DNA of 64,000 nucleotides, from assembly GCA_037903475.1 (NCBI GenBank), contig JBAJFG010000188.1:124001-188000 (forward strand), given 5' to 3'. Shown here one piece after another: positions 42,301 through 53,640 of the stretch. How positions within the stretch are numbered: position 1 is the stretch's first letter; each line of letters opens with the position of its first letter. Under the pieces are notes generated by a model that was given only the letters and a program-made list of their open reading frames with translations, was not told where the DNA came from and ran no database searches. Position numbers and translations under genes: made by a program. The stretch is from Ancylostoma caninum (Eukaryota > Nematoda > Chromadorea > Rhabditida > Ancylostomatidae).

Positions 42301-45300
42301 CGAAACTTTTATATTGATAATTTTTATATCATTTTTTCAAACATCCCGTTCCGTTTCGAAGATCTGTTGTGACGACAAGATCATGCAGACTCGATGTTAA
42401 CTTAATGAGGTAATGGGAATGATGCGCGCAAATATCGAAAAACTCTCAGAGAGAAGTGAAAAACTGGAAGATCTAGCCAGTCGTGCCCAAGTATTGGACA
42501 TGTCGTCGCAAGAATTTCAGCGCTGTGCTGGTGAAGTACGTCGTAGGAAGCTGTGGAAAGCATACACAACCAAAGCGGTCATTCTAGGTTTCATTAGGTT
42601 GGTATCATTGTTATTTCTAGTATTGGGTATTTCGCTAAGTAAATCAATCTGGGATGTCCTTTGCTTTAAATAGTGTCTATTAGGTGTTAACATAACCTTG
42701 CGCTTTTTTTTTCGAATGCACTTTTCCCCATCTATTTGTTATTTTTCAGATATGGGTCATATACGATTCGAAAGCGCTACTCTTCCACTAAATGAATATT
42801 TTGAATAGTTTTTTTCAAAGCGACGGTATGATTGAGTTTAAGCCTGCGAAGTAGAGGAATGAGTCAATGAAAAACAGCGCAACCGAAGCTACCTATCCTA
42901 CCATTCAGTTGAAGCTGGGAAGGCCATCAAAACTGGCCAACCGACCTGTGCTAAGTATGAAAAGATGTTTTGTTTGAAATGAATGGTCATCAGCGATTTG
43001 ATAAGATCAAAGAAGACATAATTGGTTTCGAATATCAACCACTTTGACCGAACAGAGTCCTTTCACGAAAGCATGGGAATTGCTCGAGAGGAATCGGATG
43101 GTCTAGATGGACATCGAACTTCTAAGATGAATCATATAAATGAAGTAATTTAGCTGAAAGGATCCAATCGCAAGGGTCTGATCATCTTACCCACGATAAC
43201 GTCAGGCCCCATCCTTGCCAGCATCGAAAAACAGGCCCTCCAAGAGTTCTACTAAAACTGCTTTCTCCGCGTTTATAGTCTACAGAGCTTATGTGTCCAA
43301 ACAGCATCGGTTGCTTTCTGGCCCCTATTGAATACAAGAGGAAATAATATTTTTTTTTCAAATTGGCGCCTTTCTTCTTGAGCCTAGAAATTAAATCTGT
43401 AAACATTTTTGAGAAACCACAAGACTGTAGAGAAGGGAAAGCGTATCCAGAAACTTTACAGCACATTACGCAAAAATGGCAATGAAACGGAAAAAATCGC
43501 AATGAAGAAAGCGCAAAAACTTAGGCCAACACCTAATATAGAGATGTATTTAGTGTGTATGGTGCATGAATTCTGTGCAGTACCACTAATACTGACATTT
43601 ATTATACATTAGTTCTCTGATTCCATAAATATAGCGACAGGAAATTGCAGTTTTTCAGTATGAAGTACAGTTAGTATGAAACCATAGTAATGAGGGAGGA
43701 ATAATAGTATAGAACTGAAGATGTACTTTACACATTTTCCAGTTTCTTTCTGGTTTCCTATGTTGTTTCTCATTCTGGAGGTAGCAACGTATAGCATAGC
43801 TCCGTTTGTTTTACAAACTTCTTCTGGTTGTAAATGGTGAAATTAGAGCATGCCTGCTTCGTACTTTATCGAAGAAGAAGTACTCCAGCAGATTCGTTGC
43901 AATAGTCAGACAATTATCATACGTAAATATATTCATGGTGTTGCTAAATTATGGATTTCATTTCAAGATGAGAAAGTTGTACTGCTCGTGAGCTACTGTA
44001 GAAGATAATGTGAAAATATGTATGACTTTTGGTATTATGCATGAAAATCAGTGATTAGCACTCCTGTGACTTCCAATACGCTATTGCAAATTCAGCAAAG
44101 CCTTATTCTAACAACCGCAAATCGGTTCCGCACATCCGTATCACTAGTCCATTAGACTGATTTCTACCGGTAACAACTATATGGTCATCCGAGCTTTTCT
44201 TCCATCTAATCCGAATCTCAAAACGTGAACAAATAAAAATAATATTGCAGCATATGAACATATGGAGCCCCACTCATAAAAAAAATGTAGAGACTTCGAA
44301 GTACAATCCACAAACCTTTTTCTCTTTCATCCCAGTAGTTTTTATCCGTGTACCAAACCAGGCCAGGACCTCCTTTTTCCCAAACAATTTCCATTTCTTC
44401 TTCGTACTTGCGCGGTTTTGTGCGATCTTGCTCCGTTACGTCATCATGAAGAGCTTCATGCCTTCAAATGCAACGTATTAAGAACGTATAGATAATATAA
44501 AAATAAGTATAGGCGTGCAAAGTGATACCTTTCCCACTCTTCACACTGATCATCATCATTATCTGATCCAGCGTCATTATCCGGTCCAAAATCGGTAAGC
44601 AAAGCTTTGTCCGTTGGATCTGTTGGAATTGCCTGCAAAATATATAATGCATTCACTAGCATGAACTTCGGAGAAACTACTTGCTGGAATCGTTGGGAGA
44701 TGTACAAGACCATGCCAACTATGTCTGTCCAGTGGCTAGTAAACTAATAGTGCACAATCGTTCTCAAATATCTCTCCCTTGATCACTGTCATATGAGTTA
44801 CTACCAACCAGATGTCCCTCAAGGCTGGATCCAAATTTGATTTTTTCATCAATGAGCCTCAATGCTGGAAGCCACCCTTGCAGCACCTCCGACGGTACTA
44901 TTATAGTTTGGTTCTTTAATGAGGCTCAAGTACAGGAAACAGCCGTGAGAACTGCGCATGAACGCATCGCCAAAGTTTCAAAGTTTTATATTGTATAAGT
45001 TTTATATTGGATCCGTTTTTCGACATGAACAGCTAAGAATGAAGGTAACCCCCTTCCTCTGCATCATATCTCCACTACTCCAGCGCGCTCCTACCGGCCG
45101 GTTTCCAATTCTGGCGGAATTACACTTCTCTCCTCAACTTCTTCTTGTGATCGTATATAGCGGCGTTCCAGACATTTGCGCTCCCTCATTTGCTTCCCTT
45201 CTAAAGATCTTTCATGCTTTGAGTGCAAAAAACCACCTGCTCGCGGATTGACTGTTCTCTCTCAAGTAACTCGGTTTTAGTGACGTTCCTTCTTAACTGA

Positions 45301-48300
45301 TCAACGCTTGAAGTTCCATGCTCGGCGACCGTTACATCTAAATCTTGTGTACAATTCAGGCAAACCAACCCATTACATAATAAGTACCTGCTTCCGTTCT
45401 GCTTCCGTCCTCTTCTTCCCTCGAAGAGTATTGGAATGGGACTGAATCATATTTCCGCCTTCGACGCAGTGTTTTGAGACCGAGTTTAGGGATAAGTGAA
45501 GCAGGTAGACGACACAATTTAATCTGAAAATTTCGCAGAAATAATTTCATACACAAATTGCGAGTTGTTTAAACTATGCTAACATAACATAAAAGGAAGA
45601 TTAGGAAAGAACTATATTCCAGACACTTTCATTATACAGTAGATGGATACACCCCTCATCCTATAGTAGGTGAATATAACGAAAAAGCAAGAACAAAAAC
45701 TATTGGTGGAGGACGTGGCAAGAATATTGAGATCACCTGATCTAAAAAATACTGGGTAGGCGTGCCAACATTGCCCTGAGGCATTACCAGTGGCGGACGA
45801 AGTTCAATCATTTGTCGCAAGTCAGCATCGGTGACGCTGTCGGATGATCCTTCCGCGCTCTGAGCAATCGAACCACTCATACAAACTAAATAGATATTCA
45901 AATATAAAACTCCACAATTTCGGCAATGCTTTCCTTTAGCTTAGTCCTGTGGCACCACTCAACCCTACCCCCGCCCCAAAAGGTTCACTGAGACAATATT
46001 TATTGGGAAGCGAATGCGAAATGATGCAGTCAACCTGCATTCGCTCTATGAAGAAGTGTTGCATCGACCTATTAGCGTTGCGGCGAGGATGTTAACAGGC
46101 AACCAACCAGCACTTTGCTCACAACGGGCTCAAGTGTTGTTGCGCTGAGTTTTCTTGGTTAAAGTGTCTTCTGAAACAAAGAAGTTCACAAAAGTTACGT
46201 TCGAAAAGGTTTCTCAAATGTAGATACGAAAAGCAGATCAGTTGATTCAGCAAGCGCCCTACCGTTTTCGCATTGTTCATCATCACTCTTTCTGTTCGCG
46301 TCGGTTTGCGGATTGTAGCCAACATGGCCGTAACCGAAACAAGTGTAAACTTAGCTCTACAGTGAGTGATACCCGGCTTCATAAATATCACTACTCACCA
46401 GCCATCCTTCCTAACATTATGGAAACCTTGAGGCCGTCACTAGCAGTAATTTGACAAGTTCTAATTAAACTGCCTTCAGAAGAAACATCCAGTCCACTAA
46501 GGCATGGCCGTAATAGCTTCTCTCTCAACACCCACACGTGATAGCTTGCATGGAAAGTTTTCAAGAAAGGTAACTTAAATATGGCGAACCCTAGCACCCC
46601 AATGGCTGATCCTCTCATAAATTGTTGCAGAGTTCGCCAAACTGAACATAACTTACCTTCGCAACTTTGACTGCACTAACAAAACATCTACGAGGTACTT
46701 CCATCCCCTCGCTATTTACCCAATGACGGCCATGGAAATCCTGAATGAATTGCGACCTGTAATATCAGAACTCACTCTGCACAGAACTACACATAAAAGA
46801 CTTAACAAGTTATCAGGTCGTTGCGAAATTAATTGCCGTTTTGGAGTATGCACGAATAAACTTTTTTCTTCTGAAAAATTTGAGCAAATCCATCCCAACT
46901 TATGTAAGTTCCTGGTAGGGATTTTCCTCCTCTTTCGAATGCTGCTTGAATATTCTGGCCAACTCTTTCCTGAGGGTTTTTATGAGGTCGCGAACAATGA
47001 TGACGGACGCGATTTTCAGGTGATTATGGTTGGTGACTTCGAACTCGGTCACTCTTGGTCGGAGATACGCGGTACTCTTGCGTTTGTTTTGGCTTGGAAT
47101 CCCGTTCCCAAAGGGCAGTAACCCATTCGGTCGCGAATTTTTCTTCCATCGATTTTGATCCCCAAAGCAACCATGGTCGTGACCACAGGTTCCCTGGCGA
47201 TCAAGCGTTGAGAACAGTCATGGAATCTAAACCGGATCCAACAATTTGGACGTTGAGGGCAGGGATGGATGCTCGCTATACTACAGTTTCAACATACTTG
47301 GCTTCATTCGAAAATCGACATTGACGTTACCGCAATGATCACAAGAATCGCACAGTATCAGCTCACCTTACAGTCGAAGATGTGAAACTAATAACACAAC
47401 ATGAAGTTGAACGCTCTTTCCCTGAGCTAGTCGCAGATGCTTTTTGTCCAGCAGCGGTGCTCTAAACTTTCAAACGTAAACGTAAGTCTCATGTGAGAAA
47501 GCAGTAGAAATATCATCTTATGTACAGTATAAAGGAATCTATGCCATTTGGGCATTATCCATATCAAGCGAGGTTATTCATTATCGTGTGCAAATCTAAT
47601 AGTGATTTAACACCACTGGGAAGTATTATTGTGACCTAACGTTTTGGCATTTTCTCACCCCACCCCCCCCCCCCCCACAAAGAACTGAACAGAATCGGTC
47701 TCGAACAAACTTATCAAACAGATCACGATATTAGATATTAGATCACGATAGATAGAACCTATCGGTTGCTTTCCGATACCAGTAGAAGCGCCAAAGCCAA
47801 ATTACAGCATATGAAAAAAGCTGATCTACAATTATGTGAACAACAAACAACATAAAGGTATGATATTCTTCCCACTCCATTTCACAGGAACGAAACATGT
47901 AAGAATTTTGCCAGAACAAAAACAACTGTGCGACTAGTAAACGCCTATTCAAATCCAAAACTTTTTGTCTACATCCAGGAATGGAGAAAGTTGATGTCAT
48001 ATCACATCGCAGATACTGACACGCCAACATCTCCATAAACTTTTTTTTTCCAAGTGATCCCGTAAAATGAATTGAACTCTGCAAACGGATTTGAATAGCG
48101 AGCAAGATGTGCACAACTTTTCTTGAACTGTGCTGAACTTGAAACTTGAACTGAGCTCGTATTCGCTCGGCATTATAATTGAGTTGGATGACAAGATACC
48201 TCTTGTTGATGCTCCGGTCTGTGTCTGTAATGAAAGCAGTGAAATTTCCCATTTTCAACATAGTCCGAGAAGTATTCCCTCAAGTCTTTTGATCTCATCG

Positions 48301-48406
48301 AGGAAGGAATATTGTGTACAGTACAATAGAACAATTCTCTTCCATCAGGCGCACCGTCGTCTAAATAGTTGACCTTGTAGAGATTCAGAACATTCTTTAC
48401 ATGCAT
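36336..48406 (-). CDS. GPATCH3 orthologue, G-patch RNA-helicase cofactor-like protein
   Basis: Exons, minus strand: 48406-48200, 47461-47367, 46756-46657, 46068-46035 (34 nt, inferred), 45885-45737, 45523-45377, 44632-44529, 44461-44316, 42278-42152, 37071-36934, 36838-36656, 36465-36336. They total 1560 nt, 520 codons with the stop, near the roughly 525 residues known for human GPATCH3. All joins are in phase. Order of landmarks: LREYFSDY and FHCFHYRHRPEH (N-terminal RRM-like part), TSCCVIS, RHWVNSEGMEVPRRC, RPPLVMPQGNVGTP, IKLCRLPASLIPKL, CEEWERHEAL, VWEKGGPGLVWYTD, ADDWDVDYSVYY, then the G-patch GSKLLGRMGWKPGSGLGR and KKGFGYHGQKM. An acceptor-like TTTATAG 13 nt before the ATG suggests spliced-leader addition. 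Known: G-patch proteins bind DEAH helicases, and human GPATCH3 is linked to antiviral signalling; the worm role is unknown. The 34 nt exon is the weakest. Confidence 0.9.
37230..38000 (+). repeat. Dispersed repeat, copy with MITE insertion
   Basis: Matches the reverse complement of about 39200-39690 at roughly 85 percent by eye. Shared blocks are GCAGTTGGTTGCTGCCACCC, AACGAATGTATGGATCGGAG, TTCGACGGAATGGCGTTAGA and GGGGGTTATCTGACACGC. Homology runs to 37705, is interrupted by the MITE at 37706-37974, and resumes as CTGTTATTGGAGTA. Both copies keep a frame with CTRPAAQKIRE and DFDGMALE, function unknown. Located in a GPATCH3 intron. Confidence 0.75.
37706..37974. mobile_element. 269 bp palindromic MITE, TA target
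   Basis: Inverted ends CAGTCTGGTAGCCCAGAACG and the complement of TAGTCTGGTAGGCCACAACG, continuing through CACCAGAGTG and TGTGTGCAATTGCGACCGCA. TA flanks both sides. The paralogous repeat copy at 39217 reads ACGTACCATTACTGGAG without interruption, an empty site matching ACGTA plus CTGTTATTGGAG here. Confidence 0.85.
39200..39690 (-). repeat. Dispersed repeat, empty-site copy
   Basis: Inverted partner of 37230-38000, without the MITE. Carries on the minus strand a frame to 39293 sharing RVWKRMYGSE and CTRPAAQKIRE with its partner. The two copies flank about 1.2 kb and could form a large hairpin in the GPATCH3 transcript. Confidence 0.75.
39881..42127. mobile_element. 2.2 kb Tc1/mariner-type element without transposase
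   Basis: Ends TACAGGGTGGGCCATAAATA (39881) and the complement of TACAGGCTGGTTCAAAAATA (42127), each followed by CGG(C/T)AACA, with TA flanks. Longer internal inverted repeats lie at about 40220-40400 and 41820-41985, both with the GCGGCGCCCA / CACTAATTGCGGCTGG block. The centre has no recognisable transposase. It fills most of a GPATCH3 intron, ending 24 bp before exon 42152-42278 on the minus strand. Confidence 0.7.
42410..42673 (+). CDS. R-SNARE (synaptobrevin/VAMP-like) 3' exon
   Basis: An 87-residue frame. It reads VMGMMRANIEKLSERSEKL, then EDLASRAQVL, FQRCAGEVRRRKLWK and a hydrophobic tail (AVILGFIRLVSLLFLVLGIS). This is the SNARE coiled coil with the zero-layer Arg in LSERSEKL, the basic juxtamembrane stretch with Trp, and a C-terminal membrane anchor. 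Known role: vesicle-side partner in membrane fusion. No upstream exon was found; the acceptor before GTAATG (TTAATGAG) is weak, and the preceding 2.2 kb is a transposon. It may be a 3' exon of a gene with a distant start, or a retained fragment. It lies antisense inside a GPATCH3 intron. An Arg inside the anchor is unusual. Confidence 0.65.
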   Translation, partial: VMGMMRANIEKLSERSEKLEDLASRAQVLDMSSQEFQRCAGEVRRRKLWKAYTTKAVILGFIRLVSLLFLVLGISLSKSIWDVLCFK

Positions 48407-48437
48407 AAAAGAAAGCTTCTATAAATGCACGTATGTA

Positions 48438-51373
48438 CAGTGAGCGTCAATGGATACATAGGTACAATAGTCGTGAGACAGGGGTCAGAAAAGTAAAGGT
48501 TGTCTAGGTCAAAAAGTGAAGGATGTTCACCAACCACTTCGATGAAGTTGAGGAAGGTAAAAAGTGTGAAGTTCACAGACTGCGAGATAGTGAACCCTTT
48601 TTTTTAGATGGTTCGCACCGAAAAACTCTAGTATTGCTCAAAAAGGAAAAAAAGATCACATGTTCAGAGGCGGAATGTTAAATATACTCACTCACAGTCC
48701 CTACATTCTCACTCTAACATGTCGGACAGCCGATAAGTCACAGATTTGCAGTGGCGCCCTGCTTTCGTGCCGGGATCAAGGCTAGCTCAACATTGATAGT
48801 GTCTCAGCTTGATTTCGCTAAATATTTCGGTAAATTCATGAAATTGTATGTTGCGCAGTTGTCAGTAATCTTCTTCATAAAATTCTCTACAAAATGACAC
48901 CAAGCCCGACAATTTTTACCAAGAATCCGCGAAGAAATCAATATTTTAAAATCTGGATGGGGATTTGCATCGTTCGAAATTTCTCAGCAATTTATAAAAA
49001 AAGGTGACTTGCGCAGTTGTCGATCAAACTGCCGACATCCTTGCGCATATTGTGGTTATAAAAGCAAGTGCCTTTGTCTGTAACTGGCCTAGAAGCAGGT
49101 CATGTTAAAAACGCTTTCCCGCTAATAGCTCTTTCAGTTCGAAAAATCAGGTGTTTCGCAGTTGTCGGCTACCGAGCCCGTGCGATACCGAGTAGAATGA
49201 CATATAATACTTGGTACTTCCTTCCATGCTAGACTGAAAAAGCCCCGTGCTGCTCTGGAGGGTTAGCGAGAGAGCACGCAATATGAGAGGGCGCCCCACA
49301 CAAGGGGAGATGGACGGGCATCTGCCTCACCCTGGATTCTCCGTCGGGAGCAGCGTCAAGCGTCCGATGGGAATTTCCCATGAGGGGGTCGTATGGGAGT
49401 GGGCTAGGAAAGGGGGGTCGTATTGGAGAGATGGGGGTAGGGTACGCAGAGGGGTGGCTTGGCCATTGAATGTAAATTCATGATTGTTTTACGACATTAT
49501 GAGAAATGACGGTCCGCACTTGCCAGCAAGAGCCATCATGTCATTACGTGTCAAAACAGGACAGGTTGGCAGTGTATGAGAAGAATCGGCTTCAGCGCAC
49601 CCAGAGGTTCGATTCCCGGCGTCTTCAATAGATTTTCGCACGGGTCGAAATTACTTCAGAATCAAGTGCGGGGCAAAGAGGGTGGAAATGTTAAAAAAAT
49701 GAAGTGTGAGTAGTGAGATTAATCGATTGTACATGCGAGAATTCCCCTGCAGGGCCCGTCAGAACGTGAAAAAGTAGGGTGCCTTAGACCTCGTGCTGAA
49801 GTTCGCTGACTCCAAATCAGCAAACGCTTTTCAACGTATCCATAGGCGATGATCGGCTCTATCGTTTGCCAGAGTTTCAATTTTGTAGAGCTTCATATGT
49901 TTTGAGAGCTCGATGGGAAATTCTTCAAATTTTCGGGTCTCCAAGGGGAGATTTCCCATCCAACTCACTCAAGCAGGAGCAACTTTGGGGCGCGATAATG
50001 GGGATGAAGAGTGAATTCTTGAAGCTCTTTTACGTGAAGGTAGTGAAATTTCGGCAAAGGGCAAATTCTCTTCATGGGTGTTGAAGAAGTGAAAACCTCG
50101 CAACTTGAACAGATGGTGAAAATGGAGTAAATCTGTTTGGGACATCACTGATAAACTTTTCTTCTACGAGTTTTGTGTGAGTGAGGAAATTTCCCATCTG
50201 AATAAAGAATCCACGAAGTTCGCTCGTTTTCCCGCAATTTAGATGGGAAATCGAAGAGCATTTGCTGATTTCGAGTCAGATAGCTTCAGTACGAGGTCTA
50301 AATCACCCTAATTTTCCACAAACTGGCGGGCCATGCAAGCGAATTCTCGCATGTTAATCGATCGATTTCGCTTCCCTCACTTCATTTTCAAATCTTCCCA
50401 GCCTCTCTACTCCACACTAAATTCTGAAGCAGTTCCAACCTATGCGAAAATTTCTTGGAGGCGCCGAGAATTGAACCCGTGAGCGCGCAAATGCCAGGCC
50501 TAAAACCGATTTCTCGCATGCGCCGCCAGTCAGTCCTGTTTTGACACTTAATGCCGTTATCCTTCTTGCTGTTTGGTCTGGTCCGATCGGATAAGAACGG
50601 ATGCATATCGACTTCAAGGTTGTTTTAGTTCCAATTTTGGGCTTTTAACGTGTTTCTTTTGTGTCTTCTTCCTTCAAACTGCTCATTGTACAGAGAAAAC
50701 ATGCGGGAGCAGAGGTTGGAGGGGGGGGGGGGGGGGTCGTATTGAGGGTCAGTTTTTCCTATCGTCATGTTTGACCCTGGTCGGGAATGAACGAAACTAT
50801 CAAGATTTATATATCATTCTGCTCAGAATTTCATTCTGAGTTCAGCTGACAACTGCGCAACTTTCAACTCTCCCAAATAAAGAATATATAATGGTTTTTA
50901 CGTTCTAGGAGATTTTTCAGTTATTCTTAGCTGTATTTTTGTCACTCCACTACCATCTAATGTAACGCCGTATTGTTATTCTGTCTGACAATTGCGCAAC
51001 ATTTTTTTGATCTGAAGATGATATTCCAGGCCAAAGCTCAGATTTCGGGCAATATCATGCCTAGATTCTCGACAGTTTTTCTCAACCCATGTTCGCCGAC
51101 GACTCCTAGGCTTCATGTTTTCTAATGTTGTTTTGTACATAGAATTTAATCCACAATGGAAGCACCCGGCGCGTCCCCGCCGCTCGCGCCAATTTCCGCC
51201 GTAAATGCAAATTAGGGTTATCTTAGTACCTTTCCATCCTATCTCAAGTCACGTATCAAGAAAGGTAACCAAATATTAAGAGAAGTGGTCTACTATCTCA
51301 CGACGATTTTAACGCGAACGTCGTGGTCGCGCTGCGTGGTTTCCGACTTCACGGAAAAAACTGACGCTCACTG
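48438..51373. mobile_element. 2.9 kb TIR element Q with tandem-repeat arms
   Basis: Ends CAGTGAGCGTCA and its complement, flanked by TA at 48436 and 51374. The left arm (48450-49240) and right arm (50785-51170) each contain degenerate units of about 150 bp headed by TTGCGCAGTTGTC, near 48860, 49012 and 49157 on the left and inverted near 50851 and 50985 on the right. The centre carries a 1.4 kb insertion with a duplicated GTCGGGA at its edges. No transposase is recognisable. It begins 31 bp upstream of the GPATCH3 start codon, so it may overlap that promoter. Confidence 0.75.
49526..50573. mobile_element. Foldback element R nested in Q
   Basis: Arms of about 310 bp, 49526-49840 and 50250-50573, are inverted copies: GTGTCAAAACAGGAC, GAGAATTC.C.TGCA.GGCC, TTAGACCTCGT.CTGAAG. 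The left arm holds GAGGTTCGATTCCCGGC and the right arm, on the minus strand, CGGGTTCAATTCTCGGCGCC. Both resemble a tRNA T-arm and pol III B box, so the arms may be tRNA-derived. No protein is encoded. Confidence 0.75.
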
Positions 51374-52366
51374 TACAGAAAAACATTTGTATCAGTGTTG
51401 GGCGCAAAGACTGGCTGGGAATGGGGAGAGGGGTGGAGAATCCTCCCCCTATGTGACCGCATGAGTTTTACTTGCACTTCACACTGTTCAATCCATTAAA
51501 CTAAGATGGTATGTGAGATCGCATTACCTTTGAGTTGCCGCTCCCGGATATCTGGCGATGCGTGCTGCTTACTTTTGTTAAGAGCCCTGTCCAATAAATC
51601 TCGATTTCGAAGCTTGTTCATAGTCATTCTAGCTACCTGAAAACTGCGCCGTTTTACAACTGGAATTCAAACATATTGTAAATCTAGCCCTAGTAAGGCT
51701 TTCATTAATTTTGCATACTCCACGTGAGCCAAATTGGAACGTATTAACACCAGCACTCATAGAAGACTTCACTCACCAAATAGCTCAGTTAGACTTCGTG
51801 GAAAAGCCTCAAAAAGCATTATATCTTGATGAATAGCAATCTATCGCCGAATCATAAGGAACGCATATGTGACAAAGCTCACATTATCACCTGACCACTC
51901 TGACCCCTCGTATCAACAAAAGGTCAACTTTATCACTTAAAATAATATCTACATTGCAGTTGCGCATGCAGGTGGAGAGGTGGTCCCACTGAGGGTGGAT
52001 TGCCGAATTTTCATTAGTAATTCATAAAATAAATAAAAACTTTGTAGTAGCTCATTTTTGATAGTTAATTTTCATCCTTAAGGGCGATTTATACTGGATG
52101 CGTGCGACTGACGGGCGTGCGTATATATGATGAAGAAGAGGCTTCAGACGCATCGCAGTCGCAGCCCAGCCGCACGCGTTTATAGCGTTGCTGCGACCAC
52201 GCGTTCTTTTCATTTAGGACTTGCATGCCGCGTTGACCGATCTTCATCGGAAATCCTTCGCAAATGGATGCGCGCGACTGACGCACGCTAGTATAAATTT
52301 TCCTTTAGACACTTATTTCCAATCATTTGATATTGAAAGTAATACTTTTCGTGATTTTATCTCTCC
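51374..52366. other. No recognisable feature
   Basis: Immediately after Q, a G-rich stretch near 51393-51450 is weakly like the MITE family. Around 52080-52290 the words TGCGTGCGACTGACG / GCGCGCGACTGACGCACGC suggest a short diverged inverted repeat. Nothing else is seen. Confidence 0.35.
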
Positions 52367-52447
52367 TTTCGGGTCCCCAAAAAGCGTAGACCCCACTTTC
52401 TCCCTAGGCCCCCGCCCCTTTCATTCATTTTCTGCATCCGTCACTGG
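52367..52447 (-). mobile_element. Fragment of the G-rich-ended MITE
   Basis: CGGGTCCCCAAAAAGCGTAG, ACCCCACTTTCTCCC, then TTCTGCATCCGTCACTGG match one end of the 8433-8712 copy in the same orientation. The AT-rich half and the other end are absent. Confidence 0.6.
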
Positions 52448-52974
52448 CCACTGCCGCTAAATAAATTGCCGATTTCACGTTTTCAGTATCAAATGGCACA
52501 CCATTAAATGATGTGAACCAATTTTTGAAAAGTCGACAATACTACGTGTCATTGCTGGATGTGAAAACGGAATGAATGTGAGAAATAGGTATGGGGGGCA
52601 TAAGTTATTGTACATCGCTTGCTGGCTTATTTCTGTGCGGTAGTGACATTTTTTTTAGCTTGGCTTAGTGTTATTTAATAACGCTGGTTTTGAACTATTT
52701 CATAATCACAAACATTCCTCAGAGACTAGTGAGATAGCATGCGAAGAGCACTCCTTGCCCCTTAGGAGTAGCTCAGCCAGTAAAGCTCTTCTTGAGGGTT
52801 TGGTGGGTCTTGGAAGAAAAATCGTCACTACAACTAGCAATTTTCGAAAATGGGTTTCGAGGCCAACTGCTCCAAAGCAAAAACTCTCTGCTCAACCCTG
52901 TTTTGACATGAAAACACTAAGTCTTTTCTGTCCAGAAAAAAAGGAGCACGACAAATCATGGGCTTCTGGTGCAG

Positions 52975-53640
52975 AAATAATTGAGCAAACGTTGTGCAGC
53001 AACTTCTCAGATAACTGGATAAGGCAAACGCAGCACAACCTGGGAAGCCACACCCCCAAGAAATGGAAAGTAGACATTACTGCAAGAGGAAGAACTGCTG
53101 CATTCCGACTGCTAAGAGCAACAAACCCCGTGTTTCGGCCGCGTTATTTGCCCGGTGAACTGTGGTGAAGTTCAGCCTGCGTTCTGCCTGCTCCTTGCCA
53201 CGTGGCGACACGCACCCTGGGAGGTGTATATGTATAAGCCGCTGGGGTAAATGGAGTTGGGGGTGGCACTTGGTATAAGTCGATAATATGACCTTTCCTG
53301 CACGTTCTGACTTGTTAGTTGACACATCCAGAACGCTCCGACTTGTTAGCTTTCCTAACGTACAGTAGTTGCCTAAAATGCAAACAAGTCAAAACGTGTA
53401 GGACAGGTCATGTTATTGATCAGTACAAAGTAGCTCCCCCAACTACATTTTACCCAGCCGCTGGTTGAGCATCAAAGTTTAGTCGTGTCTCCGCTCCGGC
53501 GGAGACAAAGGAGCCCAGCGAGACTCGTCAGGCTGGCTGAGGCCCTGGTAAAACCGTGGCCCACTGCAATAATTATTATTTTTGGATGAGCTTGGGTAAG
53601 CATCCACTTACCCAAGTGTGCAGTAGCAGCGCTGTACCAG
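52975..53640 (+). repeat. Dispersed repeat P, unsplit copy
   Basis: Contains, without interruption by Q, both halves seen at 1640-1945 and 3382-3600, meeting at CCACGTGGCGA (about 53204). It includes AGTCGTGTCTCCGC next to GATGCTCAACCAG in reverse, and GGGTAAGCATCCACTTACCC, a short hairpin. A plus-strand frame (52668-53168) overlaps its left part; because half of it is repeat sequence I do not call it a gene. Confidence 0.6.

Noticed and set aside
45780..45805. MITE end (CAGTGGCGGACGAAG) inside GPATCH3
   Set aside because: The sequence encodes the conserved ELRPPLVMP block of the protein, so the resemblance to the MITE terminus is coincidental.
47743..48261. 172-codon minus-strand frame as a GPATCH3 exon
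   Set aside because: It does not match the family. The exon at 47461-47367 supplies the expected TSCCVIS block in phase, so this is intron.
52755..52800. tRNA gene (GTAGCTCAGCCAGTAAAGC)
   Set aside because: A good A-box word, but no B box at the right distance and no cloverleaf could be drawn.
52668..53168. 166-codon open frame as a gene
   Set aside because: Its second half is dispersed repeat P, present in reverse at 3382-3600, and no domain or splice support was seen.
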